Below are positions 43,301-54,546 of a stretch of DNA of 64,000 nucleotides, piece by piece (position 1 is the first letter of the stretch; each line of letters starts with the position of its first letter). Source of the stretch: Tuctoria greenei. Taxonomy: Eukaryota; Streptophyta; Magnoliopsida; Poales; Poaceae. The stretch is taken from NCBI GenBank assembly GCA_036927565.1, contig JAYESD010000005.1, forward strand, positions 150,611,196 through 150,675,195. The letters are read 5' to 3'. The translations under genes and the position numbers were made by a program. The notes under the pieces were generated by a model, which was not told where the DNA came from, ran no database searches, and worked only from the letters and a program-made list of their open reading frames with translations.

Positions 43301-44649
43301 ATCCACTTGCATGGCCTACAAATCCTATGGAGTCTTGGGTAGGTCCACGGCCTGTTATGTAGACACTGCTATGCTTATGCTCATAGAAACTCGGTAGAAG
43401 TCGAGTAGTTGGAATCTACTCGCGAGATAGGAATTTTATCACACGGGAGATTCTGGAATATAAAATCGATTTATGAATATGAGATTGAGACCGAGCAGTG
43501 GATAGGATGCAGTGAGACGTGGTCTCAAGTGCGTAGCCCTGCTTGTGTCGATTTAGGACCGTTTCGTGTGCGGTCCTACTGGACAAGATTGAATTGTACC
43601 GGCGACATAATGGAGGAATGGGCTCCATTAAACTAACGTAGTTTGATACTGGTTTGTCGAGGCATTCCGTGTATATGCGTGGGTTGACAGCAGCAAGGTG
43701 TAAATCAGCTGGTGGGCACATCAGTGTACGCCCCACGCAGTGACCTCCTGCTAGTGGCGGATCGACCAGTTCCACATTCGAGTGTTTAGTGAAAGGTGGC
43801 CATATACGACTAGTACTGAATTCTTATGTAGGTACTGCTGAAAGTATCGCTGGCATATCCGAAAGTGCATATGTGTCTGTTGTTCCAAGTGAATCCTGAT
43901 TGCAATCACCGTCCTTCGCGGTAATAGAGTACCACTTGTTCACTGTGCCGTGACATAGTAAATAATAAAAAAGTTAGGAGAATATGATATATTGGTTTAT
44001 AAATTGCTTGGACAACCTTGTTTGTCTTAGAGATAGTACAATTAAAAGTTTACAGTTTCCCCATACTTTACCTGTAATAGCATTATGTTCTTTGTGCATG
44101 TCATATCATCGGCAAAGCGTTTCTTGTTTGATTGTGGAGTCTATGATGTGCCATGCTTGAGGAATGTCATGTGCTAATTAAAACATGACTATAAGGATCC
44201 ACAGGTAGGCGAGTCCTTTATGCTATTCCTTACCTATGCTTAGTATTCATCCTTGCATATGTCTAGTGAGACGGGTTAGTCTTGCTGAGCCTTATGCTCA
44301 TGTTTGCAGTTAACGAGTTTTTGCAGATTATACGACTGATGACGGGTTTAATGACGAGGCTGCACCACCTCCAGTGTTTACAGCCGAGTGGGAACCCTGC
44401 ACGCCGTCGTGAATTGTGTGTTGCTAGTGCAATGTATCCAGGGCACTTTTGCATAGCTAGTGCTGAGAGCGTAGCTATGATGTATAGTTCTCTTTCCTTC
44501 AGTTAGTACTTTCAAATTTCCGCTGTGCTTGTCAATAAAGACTTGGTATTGTAAAAATTGTTCTTGTTCTATTCTTGTATACTGTTGGGTGTTGCATCGC
44601 ACAACACCACCCAATGAGATCCTTTGAGGTCGGGATTCCGGTCCCCACA
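40395..44649 (+). repeat. 3' LTR of element B
   Basis: 4255 bp copy of 21376-25665 with frequent substitutions and small indels, a shortened G-run and a broken TATA box. Ends GGTCCCCACA, followed by the CTTTT target duplication. Confidence 0.95.
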
Positions 44650-44836
44650 CTTTTCTGCGCATTTTGTTCTCATTCGTGCGCACCCGAGAAGACTTCCCGA
44701 TCGGTCACTCATCTGTAAAGTGCTCCGAGCCAAGCATGCTTAACCTCATAGTCCTTTGTAGGTGAGCTTTCGGAAAAGAAGGTATACCTTGATGGTATGA
44801 GTTATTCCATCAAACCTATTAAGCCTTGAGCTAGGA
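44650..44836 (-). repeat. LTR fragment of element X, right piece
   Basis: Continues the sequence interrupted by element B (target duplication 44650-44654). About 180 bp with no ORF, ending at the start of the truncated LTR of element C. Its own outer end is not identifiable. Confidence 0.5.
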
Positions 44837-46070
44837 TGTCACACTTCTATTCCGTGCGACAAACATGCGAAACAAACATTACAATCAATAAATGCTCATA
44901 TATTACTCAATATGCCAAGATATGCATGATTAATAAAAGTTTAAAGTAAAACTTGTTAATGAGTTGCTAATAATGTTTACTAACTAGTTATAGTGGTTTC
45001 CAACAAGTTTGAACAAGATTGGAATTGATTTGGATCGAATTGGAATTAATGCAGCACGATACAGATTCGGACACCGGACATGTCCTTTGCCAGGGCCGAA
45101 CTAGTCTGCCCTGATCAGAACTGCGAATTAGGGTTTTCTGATCACCGAGAATTGGGGTTAATTTTATTTGGAAAAGTTGATATAGAGGGTGTACCACGTA
45201 TTTAGTGAATTGGGGGTTAATTGGGCATGAAACTTTAGTCTTCACGATTTGGGCTTGACGAAGATGGTTGATGAAGATTTGGTGATGAAGAATGTCAATT
45301 GTCAAAAAGTTGACGAAGATTCATCTTGATTTTAATCCTTTTCCATCTTCTCCTCCTTCTCCTTGCTCCTCGATTTGCTCTTGACGTCAACGCAAGGCAA
45401 AAGGTGGCGGTGAGGGTTTTCAATGGTGATGGAGAGTTGAGGGGTATTGGGTTGCTTATATAGGGGTGGAGAGGTACGGTTTTGTGGTGAATTCCAAGTT
45501 GATTTCCGTGGGGGACGAGTAGGGGTCGAGGTGGGTTCACTTGGGCTCCTCTGAGGTTGGGCACGTAGTTCTTGGGCCCAATTTAGGAAATTACTGAATA
45601 ACCAATTGTAGAAGAATAATAGAATCTTATTAGGATTTAGCAAGCCAGGCTAGTCTGCAATAGGGACCGGACAAGTCTGTTTTGGAATAGAGACTATTTT
45701 GGATAAGATCGATGTACTTGGTCGAACAAGTCCTGGGTGGCTACAAAGGCTGATCCGGACTGAGATTTAGACACGATCGGACTAGTCTGCTCAAAATTGG
45801 ACAAGTCCAGAAAAACATCAGAACCTCAGATGGACTAGTCCATTCATTGCATCGAACAAGTCCGGGTTATGAAGAAGACTGAATTTTCTAAATAGATGGG
45901 GAATACCGGACTAGTCCACATTTAGGGACGGACAAGTCCGTACCCTGACGGAGTTTTATTCTTGATTAAACCTAAATTTCATTTTAATCTTGTCCCTTTT
46001 AAGGTTGCTTTATGTTAAACATATATGGGGATTCATGTAATGCATTATGCATGAAAATGAGGGTGTTAGA
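44837..46070 (-). repeat. 3' LTR of element C, truncated
   Basis: 1234 bp matching 53312-54546. The remaining 1.55 kb of the LTR (as in 51762-53308) is missing at its left side. TATA-like TTATATAG at 45455-45463; GGACTAGTCC/GGACAAGTCC words at about 45665-45945. Confidence 0.88.
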
Positions 46071-46086
46071 AACCTGCCCCCCTTAA
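46071..46086 (-). other. Polypurine tract of element C
   Basis: Minus strand AAGGGGGGCAGG next to the LTR start. Confidence 0.85.
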
Positions 46087-46089
46087 ATT

Positions 46090-47198
46090 GAATATTGCCC
46101 TCAAGATTCGACGAGAAAGGAGAGGGATAGGGAAATTCCTTCTTGATATCATATTCTCGCTCCAAAGTTTCTTATTACTCCGCATGATGCTTCCATTGCA
46201 CTTTGCACCATCCAATCACCTTGTTCCTCATGACCCTCTCTTTGGTTTCCAAAATTTTGACAAGTGGCTCAGTATAGGTCAAATGTTCCTCAAGCTCAAA
46301 TTCTTCCATTAGTATCTACTCTTCTGGAACCCTCAAGCACTTCTTGAGCTGAGAAACATGAAACATCATGAACATCGGAAAGATGTGCTGGCATCTCCAA
46401 CTTATACGCTACTTCTCATGGTTTGTCAAGAATCTTGAATGATCCAATATAGCGTAGTGCCAACTTTCCTTTGACATTAAACCGCTTGTGACCTCACACG
46501 GGTGACACTTTGAGGTATACGAAGTCTACCACCTCAAAAGATAAGCTCCCCCGTCTATTATTCGTGTAACCCTTTTGTCATGACTGGGCAACCCTCAAAT
46601 TCTCGCGGATTGCCTGAACTTGCTTCTCGGCGTCTTGTATCACATTCGATCATAATACTTGAGTTTCCCCTGTCTCGTTCCAGAACAATTGTGTTCTACA
46701 ACTTCTCCCATACAATGCTTCATTGGGTGACATCTTCAAACTTGCTTGGTAACTGTTGTTGTGGGAAAATTCAACATATGGCAGACTTTTGTTCTAACAT
46801 CCTCCATACCTAAGCGCACAAGCTCTTAGCATATCCTCCAATATTTGATTTGTTCTCTCAGTTTGTCCATCCGTTTGTGGGTGATATGCAGAAATGAAAT
46901 TCAACTGAATTCCCATAGACTTGGGCGCATTTGGCGAGAACCTTGAGGTAAATTGAGAACCTCTATTGGACATTATCTTCTTCGGTACTCCCTGTAACCA
47001 CACTATTCTTCCCATATACAGTTCTGCTAACTTTGCTCCACCATAGGTAGTCTTAAAACTAATGAAATGTGCTGATTTCGTCAACCGATCCACAATTATC
47101 CATATTGAATCATAACCTGCTGAAGTGCGAGGTAAGCCAACTGTGAAATCCATACCAAACTCTTCCCACATCCATTCCGGAATCTTCAAAGGCGGCAA
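46090..47198 (-). pseudogene. Integrase and chromodomain-like remnant of element C
   Basis: The frame at 46794-47198 has WEEFGMDFTVGLPRT, VDRLTKSAHF, MSNRGSQFTSRF (second catalytic Asp changed to Asn) and HPQTDGQTERTNQ. Further fragments read KVSPV, GKLALRYIGSF and WCKVQWKHHAE, the last a chromodomain-like remnant 150-200 bp before the LTR, split by stops. Confidence 0.85.
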
Positions 47199-47512
47199 TA
47201 ATCCAGCTGGACTTTGCTGTTTAGTCTTGACTCATTGGCATACATCACATAATGCAACATATTCTGCTATGTCTCTTTTCATAACATCCCAACAGTAACG
47301 TGTCTTCAGGTCTTTATACATTTTCGTACAGCCAGGATGGATGAAGTAAAGCGAGTCATGTGCCTCTTTTAATGTCAACTGTCGGAGACTCTTATCATTA
47401 GGCACAACAATTTGCTTCCCAAGCCATAGAGTACCATGGTCATCCTCATCAAATTTGAGTTCTCTCCCTCTTGGGTCCTTTCATTGATTTCCTAGATTTC
47501 CTTATCCTTCAT
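47199..47512 (-). pseudogene. Integrase zinc-finger region of element C, fragments
   Basis: About 300 bp joining RNase H to the integrase core. Stops in all minus frames, but pieces such as HPGCTKMYKDLKTRYCWD can be read. Confidence 0.6.
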
Positions 47513-48338
47513 CTAGCCTTCTCGGATATCCTGTTCCAATGTAGGATTCAACTCCATTATTCCCATCTCATTTGGAAATCCAAGATTCAACCGTTCAAAC
47601 TCCTTGCATAGCTCAGGTGGCAGCTCCCTGATGATGAGTTGGTGGCTTGCTCCCTTTCGTCTCAAAGCATCAGGCACAACATTGGGCTTTCCTGGGTGAT
47701 AATTGATTCCCACATCATAGTCCTTAATGAGTTTCAACCATAGTTGTTGCCTCAAATTCAGATCTGTTGCGTGAATATGTACTTGAGACTCTTATGATCC
47801 ATATAAATCTCACATCTATGGCCAATAACATAATGTCTCAAAATCTTCAACGCATGCACTACGGCTGCAAGTACGAGATCATGCATAGGGTAATTCTGCT
47901 TATGTTTCTTCTACTGCCTGGATGCATAAGCTACTACTCAACCTTGTTGCATCAATACACAACCAAGTCTTTGTCTTGAAGCATCACAATAGATATCAAA
48001 TCTCTTGCTCACATCTGGCAATACCAACAAAGGTTCTATTGTTAACCTCTTCTTTAGCTCCTCAAAATTGTCTTGACAAGCCAGAGTCCACTTGGAAGGC
48101 TTCTCCTTCATTAACAGTTCAGCCATGGACTTCACTATCTGGAAAAGTCCTTGAATAACCGACGGTAATATCCAGCCTTTCCAAGAAAAGTTCGTATTTC
48201 CTTCACATTCTGCGGCGATTCCCACTTTAGCACATCTCTAACCTTTCCTGGGTCAACTGACACTCCTCCAGAGATAACGTGGCCTAGGAATGATACCTCC
48301 CTCAACCAGAATTGACACTTGTTGAACATGGCATACAA
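47513..48338 (-). pseudogene. RT thumb and RNase H of element C
   Basis: Reads FWLREVSFLGHVISGG, FLGKAGYYRR and then (frame change) KRFDIYCDASRQRLGCVLMQ, followed by RQQLWLKLIKDYDVGINYHP and PDALRRK. Several frameshifts and stops. Confidence 0.85.
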
Positions 48339-48360
48339 CTAACTGGTGCTCTCGCAACTT

Positions 48361-49257
48361 CTACAATGTCAGCCTTAAATGCACTTCGTGCTCCTCTTCA
48401 CTTTTTGAGTAGATCATGATGTCATTAATGAACACTACCACAAACTTATACAAATACTCCATGAAAAACTTATTCATGAGGTACATGAAGTACGCGGGTG
48501 CATTAGTCAATCCAAATGACATGATTAGATACTCATAGGATCCATACCGTGTCCTAAAAGCTATTTTGGGTATGTCTGATGGTCTAATCTTCATTTGAAA
48601 ATATCCCAACCAAAGATCAATCTTAGAGAATATTCTGTCTCCCTTCATCTGGTCGAATATATCCTCTATAAAAGGCAGTGTGTACTTATTCTTAATCGTC
48701 ACCTTGTTGAGAGACCGGTAATCCACACACATTCTTTGGGATCCATCTTTCTTATCTACGAAAAGCACTGGGGCTCTCCAGGGCGATGAGCTTGGGCGTA
48801 TAAAACCCTTCTCTAGTTGCTCTTGAATCTGCTTCTTGACCTCTGCTAATTCCTTAGTAGGCATCCCATATGGCATCTTTGATATAGGTTTGGTTCCAGG
48901 TATTAAATTAAGGATGATCTCGATGTCACGATCAGGTGGCATACCTGGCAATTCCTCAAGAAACACATCTAGGTACTCACGAACAATCGGAATTTCCTCA
49001 AAAGTTACACCTTCTGCGTGATTTACTATTGCCTTCTCGATTGTCGGTTGAACTGCCTTGAACTCTTTATTGACTCCTTCCTCATTTGTCAATTGAACTA
49101 TCCGAGTGCAACACTGAATTACTCCTTTATGCTTCCTTAGCCAATCCATTTTAAGTATGATGTCCAAGCCTTGCGAATTCAAGACTATAATGTGGGCGAG
49201 AAAATCTACCCCCCATATGGAAATACTTACTTTTGGACATACTATATTCGTCCTCAT
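48361..49257 (-). pseudogene. Protease end and reverse transcriptase of element C
   Basis: 298-residue frame with LDIILKMDWLRKHKG, LPGMPPDRDIE, APVLFVDKKDGSQRMCVDYR, FSKIDLWLGYFQMKI and VVVFINDIMIYS. The first Asp of the catalytic FIDD motif is Asn, so RT is inactive. Confidence 0.9.
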
Positions 49258-49260
49258 ATC

Positions 49261-50690
49261 TCATCCAAGAGATTTAACCAACACAGTATACTTCAAGTAC
49301 GATATGGGCATGCTATGCTTTGCAACATACTTTGATGATATGAATGAATGGGATGCTCTAGAATCGAATAATATAGTAGCAGGGTTGGAGTTCGCAAGAA
49401 ACATACCAATCACAACATCCTCAGCTTGTTGGGCCTCTTCTACAAATACATGGTTCACCTTGCCACGAGCGAAATTTTGCGGTCCTCGATTGCCTTGAGT
49501 TGCTCCTTCATTGGGCCTAGGATTCTGCCCTGGAGCATTGTTCGTCTGACCCTTTCCTAATCTTGGGTATTGATTTGCAAAGTGTCCCACTTGACGACAA
49601 GTATAGAATGTCTTTCAACCAGTGGTACCAGCAAAGTTAGGGTGAGGCTGGTTTTGAGCATAGGCAGGCATATTTGGGCGTTGTGCAGGCTGCATAGGTA
49701 GGCGAGGTGCTTGCATGGGTGGGTGTTGCTGCATTGGCTGATGTGGTTGCGGTGGATAAGAAGGGCGGTATGCAGCTGCAGACGGGTTGTAATATGGTGC
49801 ATCAGGTGGTGCATAGCAAGGACGGACATTGCTTCCTTGCGGATGTCACTGATATGACATTTTCCTCTTGTGGTCTAGTTCCATCTCTCGAATCTTGTTC
49901 TCAACAACATTTGCCTTGTTGACCAGCTTCTGAAAATTTGCATAGTGAGCATTGAGCAACTAAACTTGAATTTCATTATTGGGGCCCCTCATGAACAAAT
50001 ACTGCTTGCTGCTATTAGTGCCGATGTTATTTGGAGCATATCTAAACAGTTGAGTTAATTTATTGAGATACTCACTCAAACTCATCCTTCTTTGCCCGAG
50101 GTTTTCAAATTCTTTTCTTCTTAGTACCATGACTCCCTCAGGTACATAGTGAGGCCAAAACTTCTCTTTGAATTCAACCCAGGTGATTCTCTCCTTATTT
50201 TCATGGGCATTGCAAAGGGATTCCCACCACTCTGCAGCAGCTCCAATCAACTGGTGTGAGGCAAAAAAAAAACTTTCTCTATGTCACTGCACTGGACAAG
50301 CAAGTTTCTTTTCTACAGACTTAACCCAATCATCAGCTTTCATATGGTCTGTGGCTTGAGCAAAAGTAGGCGGCCTGGTCCTCAATTACTCTCCCAAATA
50401 GTTGTGGGGTGGCGGGGGTGGTGGTGGTAGTGGCACGTGGGCCTGATTGTTGTTGCCAGCTTGCAGCTGTCCTATGGTCTGTATCATGGTCTGCATGAGT
50501 TAGTTCTGCATAGCCAATAGCGGCTCAAGGTTGATAGCTCTATGTGCAGGTCCCTGGTTGTTCTAGGGTGCTTCATTGTTCTCCTCCTCACCATTGGCAT
50601 TCCTCTAGTTACGAGTCCTTGGTACCTCTTGGTGAAAGAATAGTAGAGACAGAAGAGTTTAGAGTTTGAATAGAAACGCCCCAACTATAT
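49261..50690 (-). pseudogene. Gag and protease start of element C
   Basis: The capsid fragment at 49960-50250 (GAAAEWWESLCNAHENKERI, FWPHYVPEGVMVLRRKEFEN) follows a Pro-run (PLPPPPPPP). A Gln/Pro-rich middle, a damaged knuckle (TCRQVGHFANQYP, last Cys lost) and the protease motif DSRASHSFIS, with Gly changed to Arg, complete it. Frames shift repeatedly. Confidence 0.84.
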
Positions 50691-50922
50691 GCATCAAGGT
50701 GTATGTAACTAAACAACTCTCGTATTAATACTGAAAACCCTATTAGAGGATGTGGACAAGAATCCCACAACACTCTACTACGTGCGGATGTGGACAAAAC
50801 ACTAACCATCCCACAACTCGAACCAAGCACACAATCACAAGCACACATTAAGAAAATTCAGCACGCCGCACCAAATATAACTAATATGATCTATATGTCT
50901 TTCTAACATATAAACAAGAGAC

Positions 50923-51720
50923 CTAGACAAAATTATGTGCACCGCAGCTGTCTTGGTCATGAGGCGATGAAAGCGATGGTGATGGCGAGGCATACATGGG
51001 CGCACGCCAAGGTGAGTTAGCCGTCCACGTAGGTGCTGGAGATGTTGCTACACCATTGACCTTCACGGGGGCACAGACTTCCTCTTGCTTCTCGATGACG
51101 AAAAACTTCTTATGCAGGTAAAAGATCTCATCCATGGCATCAGCATAGCGATTTCCCAAATTCACCAATACCGCCTGAGATCTATCAATGGAACGAGAGC
51201 TGATTTGAGCTCCATCTTGCAATCTTAAGACTTCCCTTCTTCCTTTCTCGAGTTGCGGGTGCACCGCAAAACTAGTACCTCCAACCTGCTCTCGGTAGAT
51301 GTGGCACAATCTAGTGAGTGCATCCCAGGCCACACCATCAATAGCTTGCTCCCTGGTGCTTCTCCATGTTGATGCAAAGTGTCAGGTGAACACCTCATCT
51401 TCGTCAAGAACAGTAACTTAAGATCTCCATTCTTCACGTCCATGGCGAGGAATCCCCTTAACATATACTCCATGTGCATTTTGCATAGATCAAGGAACTC
51501 ATTCAATTGATTGGCTGCAAATCCTCCATCAGTGCCGTCGGAATGGAATTCTTGGGCATCACGGTACACTAGGCATTTGTCCACCTTTCAAGCTTCACTA
51601 GGCCTTGCTGCATTCCTTTGGGCTTCGGGTACTCCTTCTTGTGCATCGGGTTCACCTTCCTGTGGTTTCTCCTCATTTTGGTCCTTATCTTCATTCTCCT
51701 CATGGGCTTCACCTTCCTCT
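50923..51720 (-). pseudogene. ORF0 of element C (decayed, probable homologue of element A ORF0)
   Basis: It sits between the primer site and gag, as in A and B. Pieces in order: an acidic N-terminal stretch (EEEEGEAHEENED), VDKCLVYRDAQEF, LCKMHMEYMLRGF, a VTVLDEDEVF segment in another frame, then TWRSTREQAIDGVAWDALTR-LCHIYREQVGGTSF and PQLEKGRREVLRLQDG. The pattern V-T-V, Trp, D..A..AL..LCH, G-T/S, P-x-L matches element A residues about 48-112. Stops and shifts at about 51590, 51400 and 51380. The similarity is weaker than between A and B and rests on alignment by eye. Confidence 0.5.
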
Positions 51721-51745
51721 TCCTCACTATCATATATTCAAACAC

Positions 51746-51758
51746 GGCTCTGATACCG
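51746..51758 (-). other. Primer binding site of element C
   Basis: Minus strand CGGTATCAGAGCC, one mismatch from the initiator-Met consensus, four bases from the LTR end at 51762. Confidence 0.82.
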
Positions 51759-53931
51759 ATTTGTGACACTCGGTTCTGAAAATGAACCGATCGTGATGCA
51801 TATGTGTGCCTAGGATGTTTAACACACATACACAAGTGATTCACAAACGATAAACATATATAACAATGTTTCGAATAATAACACTATTAATAGTACCTTA
51901 TTACAAACCAAATGGTCTCGACACCAGCTCTAAACATTTGCAGCAGAAAACTCTAAACTCTGAGACTCCAAACTCCACAGGCAAGCTTGACGGTAACACG
52001 CACGCCTAGAACTCCTCAAAGACCTCTTGGTACTCCACATTGACGCCTGGGTCTGAATTTGTTGGGGGGATAGCAAGGGTGAGCACATAACATATTCAGC
52101 AAGTGTGGCAAAGTATGACATGTAGCTTAAACAAGGAATGATAACAACAATGGCTAATTGCATAAAAGTGCATTCAAAATAGTTGAAATGCAATTATATT
52201 ATCGATAAGTGAGGTCCTTCCCAAAATAACCCAATTAACATTAGTTTCAACTTATGTAAGCAATAACAGCAATAATAATCCATAATCAATTCATAACTAC
52301 TCATATGCTTCATTTTCATCAATTCCATATACCAAATCCAATTGATGAACCATTATCAGTTCACAATTCAATTTTAGCCATTAAACATGTTCGAGTCCAT
52401 AACTGTAATCTTGTGAGGGTCCAGGTTGCTCATAACTGGGAGCACGGTTATCATGATAGTTTTTCAACACACTCTGCAAAGGTTGTACCACTTTTACCCA
52501 CAAGTTTGTGATTTCATCACCTTTCGATGACTATGGAATATCAATTATGTCATCTCACACTTCCTTAGGTGTGTGGCCAAGACATCACAAAATAGCCTTT
52601 ACAAAGTGATTACTAGCATATTTAGACCTCACTGAGGTTTCACTGATGGTGATGTCTCCAACTGAGCACATCCAACCAAGGTCCCTCTCTTGAGCCATTC
52701 GGATCCCAGGGTAGTCCCACCAATATCTACAAATCCATCCGTCTACCCCTTCCCCGAGATGTCATAATGGTCCAATAGTACTGGCAAAACACTAATTAGT
52801 CAGCTAAGCCGCACCCATACTTGGCCCTTAGGTGGCCCTCTAAATCCTGGAGGGTCGCTCCACGAACCTGTCCTTAGATCTAAAGCAAGCAAAACCACCA
52901 AAACAGTCCAACCCATTCCACTTAACTGGCTTGCTTAGATCCCTAGGCACCATGTTGCTAAAGGGTCAATAATATCAATTCCACCATTCATGTGTCCGCT
53001 AGTTCATAATTAAGTAATATGATTGTTTCCCAAACCCAATTGAGTATAGTGAATCAAAATTTGTAAAATATCCATCCTGACTCTCTACATAGTGTTCAAG
53101 CAACAAGGGTGGTCATACAAATCTAGTAAACTTCTACAATTGTGTTTTTCCATCACTTGACACAAGCATGCTATTGAGCTTGGTTCAACCTGGATCATTT
53201 GAAAACCTAAATCAAAATGATCAAGGACACTTGCCTTGCTCTTGAGCTTGGTTTGGATTGAAAGCTTCGAAATTCCAGTTCTGCAGGTCCTCGAAAGTAT
53301 CTCTCTACTGTGGGACCTTCTATTCTGCGCGACAAACATGCAAAACAAACATTACAATCAATAAATACTCATATATTACTCAATATGCCAGGATATGCAT
53401 AATTAATGCAATTGTGAAGTAAAACTTGTTAATGAGTTTCTATTAATGTTTACTAACTAGTTATATGGGTTTCTAACAAGTTTGAGCAAGTTTGGAATTG
53501 ATTTGGATCAAATTGGAGTTAATTTAGTACAATACAGATATAGACACCAGACAAGTCCTTTGCCAGGGTCGAACTAGTTCGCCATGATCAGAACTATGAA
53601 TCAGGGCTTTCTGATCAGCGAGAATTGGGGGTTAAGTTCACGTGGACAAGTGGATATAGAGGGTGTACCACATATTTAGAGATCAAAAGACCAAGAATTG
53701 GGTCTGAAAGATGAGTCTTGACGATTAGGGCTTCATGAAGATGGGTTGATGAGGATTTGGTGATGAAGAACGTCAATTGTCAAAAAGTTGACAAAGATCT
53801 GTCTTGATTGATCCTTCTCCTTCTTCTCCTCCTTCTCCTTGCTCCTGGACTTCTTCTTGACGTCGACACAAGGCAAAAGGTGGCAACGAGGGTTTTCAAT
53901 GGTGATGGAGAGGTGTGGGGTATTGGGTTGC

Positions 53932-53939
53932 TTATATAG
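53932..53939 (-). promoter_or_regulatory. TATA box of element C 5' LTR
   Basis: Minus-strand CTATATAAGC about 610 bp into the LTR, conserved in the 3' copy. Confidence 0.6.
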
Positions 53940-54126
53940 GGGTGGAGTGGTAGGATCTTGGGGTGAATTCCAAGTGGATTTCGGTGGGGGCGAGTAGGGG
54001 CCTAGGTTGGGTGCACTTGGGCTCGTCTAAGGTTGGGCACGAAGTTCGTGGGCCCAATTTAGGCAATTACCCAATAAGAGATCGTAGAAGAATCATATAA
54101 TTCGAGTGGGCTTTAGCAGGCCGGAC

Positions 54127-54420
54127 TAGTTTGCAATAGAGACCGGACAAGTCCTTTTTGGAACAGAGACTATTTCTGACAAGTCCAATGTACTTGGCCG
54201 GACAAGTCTAGGGTGGCTAGAAAGGCTGATCCAAACTGAAATTTAGACACGATCGGACTAGTACTCTCAAAATCGGACATGTCCAAAAAAACATCAGAAC
54301 CTCAAACGCACTAGTCCGTTCATTGTGGCGGACAAGTCCTGGTTCTGAAGAAGACTGGATTTTTTGAATAGAAGGGGAATACCGGACTAGTCCGGGTTTG
54401 GGGTCGGACAAGTCTGTACT
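54127..54420. repeat. GGACTAGTCC / GGACAAGTCC word cluster in U3 of element C
   Basis: About nine copies of a 10-12 bp near-palindrome, alternating between TAG and AAG centres, upstream of the TATA box. The same series is in the other LTR at 45665-45945. Confidence 0.8.
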
Positions 54421-54546
54421 TTGACAAACTTGAATTCCTGATTAGACCTAAAATTCATTTTAATCTTGTCCCTGTTAACATTGCTTTATGTTAAACATGT
54501 ATGAGGATGCATGCAATCCATTATTCATGAAATTGAGGGTGGTACA

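Larger units (their letters stand above)
21376..44649 (+). mobile_element. Element B: large Tekay-like chromovirus with nested copia
   Basis: 23,274 bp between TG...CA ends with a perfect 5-bp target duplication. LTRs are 4290 and 4255 bp. The order is LTR, primer site, a 1.7 kb leader, decayed ORF0, nested copia (28590-35455), gag, protease, RT, RNase H, integrase with chromodomain-like tail, polypurine tract, LTR. The LTRs differ by many substitutions and small indels and every gene is broken, so it is much older than element A. Confidence 0.95.
44837..54546 (-). mobile_element. Element C: decayed Tekay-like chromovirus
   Basis: Minus strand. 5' LTR 51762-54546, initiator-Met primer site, ORF0 remnant, gag, pol with a chromodomain-like remnant, polypurine tract, truncated 3' LTR 44837-46070. 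The flanks differ (element X on the left, copia D on the right) and no target duplication is seen (TAGGA against TACTC), so the left end was lost by deletion. Every coding part is broken. Confidence 0.87.
51762..54546 (-). repeat. 5' LTR of element C
   Basis: 2785 bp, TGTGACACTC...GGGTGGTACA. The outer 1235 bp match the truncated 3' LTR. The inner 1.55 kb has no partner here and no gene. Confidence 0.82.

Noticed and set aside
21283..44836. Reading element X pieces as part of element C 3' LTR
   Set aside because: Sequence does not match the inner part of the element C LTR, and a primer-like site lies on the wrong side for a 3' LTR.
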